From assembly GCA_035513175.1 (NCBI GenBank), contig DATKCN010000370.1:1-11789 (forward strand): a stretch of DNA of 11,789 bases, given 5' to 3'. How positions within the stretch are numbered: the stretch's first letter is position 1; every line of letters begins with the position of its first letter. This document shows positions 7,081-11,789 of this stretch, one piece after another. Below the pieces are notes generated by a model, which did no database searches, had not been told where the DNA came from, and saw only the letters and a list, made by a program, of their open reading frames with translations. This DNA comes from DATKCN01 sp035513175. Lineage in GTDB: Bacteria > Chloroflexota > Chloroflexia > Thermomicrobiales > CFX8. The position numbers and the translations under genes are program-made.

Positions 7081-8735
7081 CGCTCGAGCCCTGCGGATCG
7101 TGGCGCCGCAAATCGTGAAAGATATCGCTCAAAGTCCTCGCGTTCTGCGTTACAGCGCTCGGAGCTCCACCCCGCGTGAACGCTCAACGCCTCAAGTGCC
7201 TGTGCAGTGACGCTGGCGCCGTTCTTCGCTGACAGCCCAACCATCGCGCGCCGCATCAACACGTCCTCCAGCGTCTGCGCCAGCTCATGCTCGATCCCAA
7301 ATGCAGGCTCCATCTGAAGTAACGCGGTTCCCGGGAAGACGCGCATGTTGGCGCGACTCGCCGCGAATCCTGCCACCGCTTCCGACCTCGTCCCGTAGAT
7401 GCCGCGCAAGCGCCCCTCGACATCCGGATCGATCGCCTCGGCGTCGCCGCCATTGCTGGCGGGCGCCGTGTTCACAGACGCGCCTGGCAGCGGCGTCGAG
7501 GCGGTCGACGGGCCTGGATCTGGGCGCCTCAGCACGTCGAACACCCGATCGGTTGCCTGCTCGGCTAGCTCACGATACGTCGTGAGTTTGCCGCCAACTA
7601 TCGACAGCGCCGTGGAGAAAGGCGGTTCGTGGCGGACGACCGAGTGTCGCCGGGTGATTGCTGACTCCGGGCCCCGCCTGCTCAATCGCAGCGGGCGCAC
7701 GCCCGAATAGGTATACAGCACCGACGACGCGGCGAGCCCTGAGCGTGGAAACATCGCGACCGCCTGCGCGATAAGGTAGTCCGTCTCGTCTGTAGACGCC
7801 GTTGCAAGCGCGGGGTCGCCCTGATGCCGGACATCGGTCGTGCCGATCAGATACATCCCATTCCACGGAATGACGAAGAACGGTCGACGGTCGGTGGCTG
7901 CTTCCGCGTATACCGCTCGGCCTGGCGCGCCGGGAAACGGAGCCACGACAACGTGGCTTCCTTTCGTGCCTCCGACGAGCCGTTCGGATCCGAGCTTGCC
8001 TGCGATCTCGTCGACCCATGGCCCAGTCGCGTTGACGACCGCGCTCGCCGTTACGCGCAGCGTCACGCCCTCCAATTCATCGCGCATCGCCAGCGTGATG
8101 CCCTGGTTCGGTGTTGCCTGGATCGACTCGACCCGTAGATACGTCACGACATCGCATCCGTGCTCCCGCGCTGACAGCGCGTTCTCCAGCGCCAGTCGTT
8201 CGGGAAATGTGACCTGCGCGTCGTAGTACAGCGATGCCCCGAGCAGTTCCCGCGCATTCAACCCCGGCTCACACGCCAGCGCTTCCTCTCGTGACAGCAT
8301 TCGATGTCGGGGCAGCCGTTTTCCGAACGACAGCGCATCGTAGGCGAGCATTCCAGCCCGCATCGCCATCGGTCCTCGCCGGGATCCGCGGTAGATCGGC
8401 GCGAGAAACTGCATCGGTTTCACGAGGTGCGGCGCGATGGTGAGCAGTGTTAAGCGTTCCCGCAGCGACTCTCGCACCAGCGACAGCTCGAATCGCTCCA
8501 GATAGCGCAAACCGCCGTGGATCAGCCTCGTTGACCATGCCGTCGTCTGCGCGCCAATGTCTCCCTTGTCAACCAGCAGCACCTGCAGTCCCCGCATCGC
8601 GGCGTCACGCGCGATGCCGCACCCGTTGATCCCCGCGCCGATGACGGCCAGATCGTACGTCGTTGAACCGATCTCGGGCGGGATTGGCGTTGAGCGCGAG
8701 CGGTGATATCGGGTCGGCGCGTCAGCTCCGCTCAT
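7077..8735 (-). CDS. glpD: Aerobic glycerol-3-phosphate dehydrogenase (FAD-dependent)
   Basis: GlpD oxidises glycerol-3-phosphate to dihydroxyacetone phosphate and passes electrons through FAD to membrane quinone. The 552-residue product has the expected length. The FAD-binding DLAVIGAGINGCGIARDAA carries GxGxxG at residues 33-38, and the family signature TTAWSTRLIHGGLRYLE follows. WNGMYLIGTTD, YTYSGVRPL and GGKLTTYRELAE are further conserved segments, with a C-terminal cap domain. I chose the ATG at 8735 because it forms an ATGA overlap with the glpK stop; the open frame runs on to 8882 but that part lies inside glpK and shows no family similarity. An extra N-terminal tail of about 25 residues precedes the FAD fold. 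A Ser/Thr/Pro/Ala-rich insert (PGPSTASTPLPGASVNTAPA) links the catalytic and C-terminal regions. Confidence 0.95.
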   Translation of the reverse strand: MSGADAPTRYHRSRSTPIPPEIGSTTYDLAVIGAGINGCGIARDAAMRGLQVLLVDKGDIGAQTTAWSTRLIHGGLRYLERFELSLVRESLRERLTLLTIAPHLVKPMQFLAPIYRGSRRGPMAMRAGMLAYDALSFGKRLPRHRMLSREEALACEPGLNARELLGASLYYDAQVTFPERLALENALSAREHGCDVVTYLRVESIQATPNQGITLAMRDELEGVTLRVTASAVVNATGPWVDEIAGKLGSERLVGGTKGSHVVVAPFPGAPGRAVYAEAATDRRPFFVIPWNGMYLIGTTDVRHQGDPALATASTDETDYLIAQAVAMFPRSGLAASSVLYTYSGVRPLRLSRRGPESAITRRHSVVRHEPPFSTALSIVGGKLTTYRELAEQATDRVFDVLRRPDPGPSTASTPLPGASVNTAPASNGGDAEAIDPDVEGRLRGIYGTRSEAVAGFAASRANMRVFPGTALLQMEPAFGIEHELAQTLEDVLMRRAMVGLSAKNGASVTAQALEALSVHAGWSSERCNAEREDFERYLSRFAAPRSAGLER

Positions 8736-10228
8736 TCGGCAGCTTCCTCGGCCCACGAACGCGAGCGATCCACCGCCTGCTGCCATCGCCGGTAGAGTCG
8801 CTCGCGGTCGCCCACGCTCATGCGTGGCTCGAACGCGCGATCGAGCCTCCAGTTCGCGCGGATGTCTTCCACGTCGTGCCATACACCGGTCGCCAGGCCG
8901 GCGAGATAGGCCGCGCCTGATGCCGTCGTCTCAGCGACCGCCGGCCGCGCCACCCGTCGGTTCAGGATGTCCGCCTGGAACTGCATCAGGAACTCGTTCT
9001 CGACCATCCCGCCGTCGACCCGCAGTTCCGCCAGCGGCGCGGCCGCGTCCCGTTCCATCGCCTCGAGCACGTCGCGTGTCTGGTACGCGACCGCCTCAAG
9101 CACGGCTCGGGCGATTTCCGCTCGCCCCGTGCCTCTGGTTAGCCCCACGAGTGCTCCACGGGCCCGAGCGTCCCAGTGTGGAGCGCCGAGTCCAACGAAC
9201 GCCGGGACAAAGTAGACATCTCCGGTCGACTCGACGGAGCGCGCCAGGTCGTCTGTCTCGGCCGCGGTCGAAATGATGCCGAGCTCATCACGCAGCCATT
9301 GCACCCCGGCCCCGGCTGCGAACGACGAGCCCTCCAGCGCGTATGTTGTCTCCCCGTCTAAGCGCCACGCCACGGTGCTGAGCAGTCCCGCTTCTGACTG
9401 GCGGGGGCGTGTTCCGACGTTCATCAGCATGAAGCTGCCGGTGCCGTAGGTTTGCTTCGCCATGCCCACGTCGAAGCAGCCCTGTCCGAACGTTGCGGCC
9501 TGCTGATCTCCGACGACCCCTGCTATCGGCAGCGAAACGTCGAGGTACTCCATCTGCGTATGCCCGACGACGCCGCTTGACGCAACGATCTCCGGCAACA
9601 GCGATCGCGGGATGCGGAGCTCGCGCAGAATGTCATCGTCCCACTCGCGCGTGTGCTGGTTGAGCAGCATCGTTCGGGACGCGTTGCTCACGTCGGTAAC
9701 GTGAACTCTGCCTCCTGTCAGCCGCCAGACGAGCCATGTATCGACTGTGCCGAATGCCAGGGTCCCTCGCTTCGCCCTGTCTCGCGCTCCGTCGACGGTG
9801 TCGAGCAACCAGCGTATCTTCGTCGCGGAGAAGTATGGGTCGATCGTCAGGCCCGTCCGCTGGCGGATGTCTGGCTCATATCCTGCTGCCTTCAGGGCGT
9901 CACAGGCGCTCGTCGTGCGTCGGTCCTGCCAGACGATTGCATTGTGAATGGGCTCGCCCGTCAGCCGGTCCCAGATGAGTGTCGTCTCGCGCTGATTGGC
10001 GATGCCGAGCGCTGTCACGCGCGCTGTGGTCGCGGAGCCGAGCGCGTCGCGCGCGGCGGCCATCTGCGATCGCCATATCGTCTCAGGATCGTGCTCCACC
10101 CATCCCGGTCGAGGAAACATCTGCTCGAAGGCCCGATTGCCCGCGGCGAGCGGCGTGCCGCTCCGGTCGAACACGATGGCGCGTGAGCTCGTCGTGCCCT
10201 GATCCAACGCGAGCACGAGGCCGGTCAT
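8732..10228 (-). CDS. glpK: Glycerol kinase
   Basis: GlpK phosphorylates glycerol with ATP to sn-glycerol-3-phosphate, which GlpD then oxidises. With the ATG at 10228 the protein has 498 residues, close to the 500 or so of the family, and starts MTGLVLALDQGTTSSRA, which aligns with typical GlpK N-termini. Other marks are GWVEHDPETIW, the Trp/Arg-rich IVWQDRRT substrate region, GLTIDPYFSATKIRWLLD, AGVVGDQQAATFGQ, GMAKQTYGTGSFMLMN, and DGGMVENEFLMQFQADIL near the C-terminus. The frame stays open upstream to 10384 with another ATG at 10300, but those residues are not family-like and overlap the smpB control region. No strong Shine-Dalgarno is seen. The stop overlaps the glpD start as ATGA. No glpF (glycerol facilitator) or regulator gene is in view. 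Confidence 0.96.
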   Translation of the reverse strand: MTGLVLALDQGTTSSRAIVFDRSGTPLAAGNRAFEQMFPRPGWVEHDPETIWRSQMAAARDALGSATTARVTALGIANQRETTLIWDRLTGEPIHNAIVWQDRRTTSACDALKAAGYEPDIRQRTGLTIDPYFSATKIRWLLDTVDGARDRAKRGTLAFGTVDTWLVWRLTGGRVHVTDVSNASRTMLLNQHTREWDDDILRELRIPRSLLPEIVASSGVVGHTQMEYLDVSLPIAGVVGDQQAATFGQGCFDVGMAKQTYGTGSFMLMNVGTRPRQSEAGLLSTVAWRLDGETTYALEGSSFAAGAGVQWLRDELGIISTAAETDDLARSVESTGDVYFVPAFVGLGAPHWDARARGALVGLTRGTGRAEIARAVLEAVAYQTRDVLEAMERDAAAPLAELRVDGGMVENEFLMQFQADILNRRVARPAVAETTASGAAYLAGLATGVWHDVEDIRANWRLDRAFEPRMSVGDRERLYRRWQQAVDRSRSWAEEAAE

Positions 10229-10271
10229 GCCGGCGTTCCGTTCCGCCTGCGTGTGCGTGGCATCGAGCGCA

Positions 10272-10301
10272 TTGACCGCGGCCCCTTCCGGCTGATACAT
10301 T
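10272..10301 (+). promoter_or_regulatory. Candidate smpB promoter with extended -10 element
   Basis: TTGACC (10272-10277, five of six consensus bases) is followed after 18 bases by TACATT (10296-10301, four of six). TG-N directly before the latter (10293-10295) makes an extended -10 element. Transcription would begin near 10308, only a few bases before the first smpB ATG at 10311. The elements lie inside the gap between the divergent glpK and smpB genes. Identified by eye against the sigma-70 consensus. Confidence 0.45.
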
Positions 10302-10307
10302 CGCACG

Positions 10308-10338
10308 ATTATGTGTGCAAAGATGGAGGTTAAGTCAA
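10308..10338 (-). promoter_or_regulatory. Candidate glpK operon promoter overlapping the smpB start
   Basis: Read on the - strand, TTGACT (10338-10333, five of six) is followed by a 19-base spacer and CATAAT (10313-10308, five of six). The predicted start near 10301 would give a leader of about 70 bases before the glpK ATG at 10228. The spacer is longer than the ideal 17. The elements overlap the smpB start codon and nearly touch the opposing smpB promoter, so the two directions could interfere. Confidence 0.33.
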
Positions 10339-10817
10339 AGCCATCAGGAACCCGGGACGGCGGCGAGAAAGTCGTCACCGTCAACCGTAAGGCCTACCAC
10401 GATTATCACATCGAAGAAGAGGTCGAGGCGGGCCTCCAGCTCACCGGCACGGAGATCAAGTCGATTCGTGACGGCAAGGTGAATCTGCGCGAAGCGTACG
10501 CCCGCCCGGAGCGTGGCGAAATGTGGCTGCTGGGCATGCACATCTCCCCCTACGGTCAGGCCGGCGCCTATTACAATCACGATCCGCTACGTCCGCGCAA
10601 GCTGCTGCTGCACCGCGAGCAGATCGCCTACATGACAGACAAGGTCGAGGCGCGCGGCTACACGCTCGTTCCACTGCGTCTCGTGCTGAAGAAGGGGCGC
10701 GCGAAGCTCGACATCGGAATCGCCCGTGGCAAGCGCGACTACGACAAGCGCGCCTCGCTTGCGGAGCGTGACGCCAACCGCGACATTCAGCAGGCATTGC
10801 GCGATCGCCAGCGATAG
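10311..10817 (+). CDS. smpB: SsrA-binding protein SmpB
   Basis: SmpB is the protein partner of tmRNA in trans-translation: it binds the tRNA-like end of the RNA, carries it into stalled ribosomes, and its C-terminal tail probes the empty mRNA channel. The protein has 168 residues from the ATG at 10311, or 164 from the ATG at 10323; neither start has a Shine-Dalgarno sequence and the choice stays open. Family marks are VVTVNRKAYHDYHIEE, GLQLTGTEIKSIRDGKVNLREAY (an RNA-binding surface), MHISPY, NHDPLRPRKLLLHREQI, and the basic tail GKRDYDKRASLAERD. Typical SmpB proteins have about 150-160 residues, so this one has a slightly longer N-terminus. Its RNA partner ssrA follows 26 bases after the stop. 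If transcription starts near 10308, the mRNA would be nearly leaderless. Confidence 0.97.
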   Translation: MCAKMEVKSKPSGTRDGGEKVVTVNRKAYHDYHIEEEVEAGLQLTGTEIKSIRDGKVNLREAYARPERGEMWLLGMHISPYGQAGAYYNHDPLRPRKLLLHREQIAYMTDKVEARGYTLVPLRLVLKKGRAKLDIGIARGKRDYDKRASLAERDANRDIQQALRDRQR

Positions 10818-10825
10818 GGTATACT
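10797..10825 (+). promoter_or_regulatory. Candidate ssrA promoter at the end of smpB
   Basis: TATACT (10820-10825, five of six -10 bases) lies just after the smpB stop codon. TTGCGC (10797-10802, matching only the TTG of the -35 box) lies exactly 17 bases before it, inside the last smpB codons. The start would be near 10832, some 12 bases before the mature 5' end of tmRNA, which fits a short 5' leader that RNase P would remove. Confidence 0.5.
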
Positions 10826-10843
10826 CCGTGTCGCGCTTCGCAC

Positions 10844-11198
10844 GGGGATGTCTGGTTTCGACAGGGTCGTACGCGCGAAGATTGCAAGCCGAGGACGCCC
10901 GAGGCCTCGTAAAAAACGGGCACACAAAGAGGTAACGAACCTCAACTCGCATACGCCGCCTAACTAACAGGTAGCGTCGTCCGCCCGGACCACCTCCCGA
11001 CTGGTCCGGTCACGGGCGTCACAAAGTCGGGATGCCACGGTTCCCATCGCTGGATAAGGCCGTGAAAGACAATCTGGCAGGCCGCGGGAAACGGTGTCGA
11101 TGCTGGCTCTCGCAGGTGACATAAATCATCGACTAAGCTTGTAGGATATCTTCCGCCGAGGATTCTGGACGGGGGTTCGACTCCCCCCATCTCCACCA
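10844..11198 (+). ncRNA. ssrA: Transfer-messenger RNA (tmRNA, SsrA)
   Basis: tmRNA acts as both tRNA-Ala and mRNA: it rescues ribosomes stalled on broken messages and adds a degradation tag to the unfinished protein. The 355-base RNA starts GGGGATG (10844-10850), which pairs with CATCTCC (11188-11194) as a 7-bp acceptor stem, followed by A and an encoded CCA (11196-11198). The third pair is G-U, the alanine identity signal. TCTGGTTTCGACAGG near the 5' end and the T arm, GGGGG-TTCGACT-CCCCC (11171-11187), are typical. Pseudoknot 1: CGAGG/CCTCG (10890-10894 with 10905-10909) and GCCCG/CGGGC (10897-10901 with 10917-10921). Pseudoknot 2: CCGGACCA/TGGTCCGG (10985-10992 with 11002-11009) and TCCCGAC/GTCGGGA (10995-11001 with 11026-11032). 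Two more pseudoknots are expected downstream; I did not resolve them. It follows smpB directly. Confidence 0.97.
10931..10963 (+). other. ssrA: tmRNA tag-peptide reading frame (predicted GNEPQLAYAA)
   Basis: The frame ending at TAA (10961-10963) reads back as Ala-Ala-Tyr-Ala-Leu-Gln-Pro-Glu-Asn-Gly. Pseudoknot 1 ends at 10921, and in E. coli the resume codon lies about 10 bases after it; GGT at 10931 fits this spacing, with A at -4 as in known tmRNAs. The tag would be GNEPQLAYAA. The terminal Ala-Ala is the usual ClpXP signal, but the residue before it is Tyr where Leu or Val is common. If translation resumed earlier, at GGC 10919, four more residues (GTQR) would be added, but that codon overlaps pseudoknot 1. 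Confidence 0.72.
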
Positions 11199-11205
11199 GA
11201 GCGTG

Positions 11206-11238
11206 CAGGGCCCGCCGTTAGTTTGGCTGGGCCCTTTG
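11206..11238 (+). terminator. Intrinsic terminator after ssrA
   Basis: AGGGCCC (11207-11213) pairs with GGGCCCT (11229-11235). The stem can be extended inward by GCC/GGC (11214-11216 with 11225-11227) past one bulged T, leaving a loop of 8 bases. A short T stretch (11235-11237) follows. The GC-rich stem 8 bases after the CCA end fits termination of tmRNA transcription, though the T tract is short. Confidence 0.68.
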
Positions 11239-11271
11239 CATATCCGCCGTCAGGTCGCGACGAAGGGTGAC

Positions 11272-11775
11272 ATGGTTGCCTGTCGTCTCATCCGCGAGAG
11301 TGACGCCGAGCAGTTTCTCGACCTGTGTCTCGCGTTGGACCGCGAGTCCCAGTTCATGATGTATGAGCCCGACGAGCGTCGCTCAACCGTCGACGCTGAA
11401 CGAGATCGCATCCGCGACGTCCTGACGACTCCAAACCGGGCTATCATCGTTGCCGAGGCTGGGGAGATGCTGGCCAGTTACATCGAGCTGTACGGTGGCG
11501 AATTTCGGCGCGTGCGTCATGTCGCCTGCATTGTCGCGGGAGTTCGCGCGTCTCACGCCGGCCAGGGTATCGGCTCAGCCCTCTCTATTGCGAGTGAAGA
11601 CTGGGCTCGCCAGGCAGGAGTCTCTCGCCTTGAGCTCACCGTCATGACGCACATCGAGGCAACCGTTCGCCTCTTTCAGCGACGCGGCTTCGAGATCGAA
11701 GGCACGCGCAGCAGCGCGATGCGAGTCGACGGCCATCACATCGACGAGTTCTATATGGGCAGGTTGCTTGACTAG
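11272..11775 (+). CDS. GNAT-family N-acetyltransferase
   Basis: I place the start at ATG 11272, 4 bases after a GAAGGG Shine-Dalgarno-like stretch (11262-11267). The open frame extends to a GTG at 11203, but that part overlaps the ssrA terminator and is not family-like. The 167-residue protein is a single GNAT domain: RLIRESDAEQFLDL at the N-terminus is the usual first strand and helix, HAGQGIGSAL carries the acetyl-CoA pyrophosphate loop (GQGIG, residues 97-101), and ATVRLFQRRGFEIEGT is motif B. The C-terminal DEFYMGRLL resembles the ending of RimL-like and antibiotic-type acetyltransferases. The acceptor is unknown and could be a protein N-terminus or a small amine. It stands alone after ssrA, with no further gene before the window ends. 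Confidence 0.88.
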   Translation: MVACRLIRESDAEQFLDLCLALDRESQFMMYEPDERRSTVDAERDRIRDVLTTPNRAIIVAEAGEMLASYIELYGGEFRRVRHVACIVAGVRASHAGQGIGSALSIASEDWARQAGVSRLELTVMTHIEATVRLFQRRGFEIEGTRSSAMRVDGHHIDEFYMGRLLD

Positions 11776-11789
11776 AGAGTCGTGCAAAC

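Noticed and set aside
8736..8882. 49-residue N-terminal extension of glpD
   Set aside because: It lies inside glpK coding sequence and has no similarity to the GlpD family. The ATG at 8735 in an ATGA overlap is the better start.
10301..10320. GCAC/GTGC inverted repeat at the smpB start as a possible operator
   Set aside because: Only 4 bp match around an 8-base spacer with mismatches on both sides, which is expected by chance.
10229..10384. 52-residue N-terminal extension of glpK, including an ATG at 10300
   Set aside because: Family members start at the MTGLVLALDQGTT-type segment. The extension overlaps smpB and the promoter elements.
10801..10808. GCGATCGC octamer at the end of smpB as a repeat element
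   Set aside because: I saw only one copy in the window and it falls in coding sequence, so there is no evidence for an interspersed repeat.
10960..11196. 78-residue open frame on the - strand, beginning MEMGGVEPPSRILGG
   Set aside because: It lies wholly antisense to the tmRNA. Its N-terminus is just the complement of the acceptor and T arm, a common false gene call.
1..11789. CRISPR arrays, insertion sequences, prophage or toxin-antitoxin genes
   Set aside because: I found no regularly spaced repeats, transposase-like proteins, terminal inverted repeats or phage proteins. An intact gene at ssrA, a frequent integration site, shows no duplicated 3' end within the window.

Overview
The window is about 11.8 kb of GC-rich, gene-dense bacterial chromosome, mostly housekeeping and central metabolism. 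Frequent GTG starts, weak or absent Shine-Dalgarno sequences, a lipoprotein peptide-binding protein with an Ala/Pro/Thr-rich linker, and the overall protein flavour suggest a high-GC Chloroflexota bacterium, perhaps Thermomicrobia/Sphaerobacter-like. That assignment is inferred from protein style and is not proven. There is no sign of phage, insertion sequence, CRISPR array, rRNA or classical tRNA gene, and no intergenic gap exceeds about 125 bases.

Left part, + strand (2-4481): the C-terminal end of a probable PP2C/SpoIIE-type protein phosphatase is cut by the window edge. It is followed 12 bases later by a 117-residue P-loop protein. A 121-base gap with an inverted repeat and a possible -10 box separates this pair from a run of three close genes: a lipoprotein oligopeptide-binding protein (family SBP_bac_5), a tandem GNAT acetyltransferase and chorismate synthase (aroC). 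The gaps in this run are 4 and 8 bases, which suggests one transcript.

Middle part, - strand (10228 down to 4487): five genes follow each other with overlaps or tiny gaps: glpK, glpD, a class I SAM-dependent methyltransferase, an RmlC-like cupin (sugar-nucleotide epimerase family) and aroA (EPSP synthase). glpK/glpD and glpD/methyltransferase share ATGA stop-start overlaps, so the group looks like one operon. GlpK and GlpD together turn glycerol into dihydroxyacetone phosphate. AroA and AroC catalyse the last two steps to chorismate; their genes are convergent with only 5 bases between them.

Right part, + strand (10272-11775): smpB is divergent from glpK, with overlapping promoter-like elements for the two directions. 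It is followed by ssrA, whose tmRNA can be assigned end to end: a 7-bp acceptor stem with a G-U third pair, an encoded CCA, two clear pseudoknots, and a tag frame best read as GNEPQLAYAA. A candidate ssrA promoter lies across the end of smpB, and a GC-rich hairpin terminator follows the RNA. SmpB and tmRNA form the trans-translation ribosome rescue system. The window closes with a single-domain GNAT acetyltransferase.

I see no clearly undescribed system. The items most worth a second look are the tmRNA tag, the mixed glycerol/methyltransferase/cupin/aroA operon, the crowded glpK-smpB control region, and the tandem GNAT protein.
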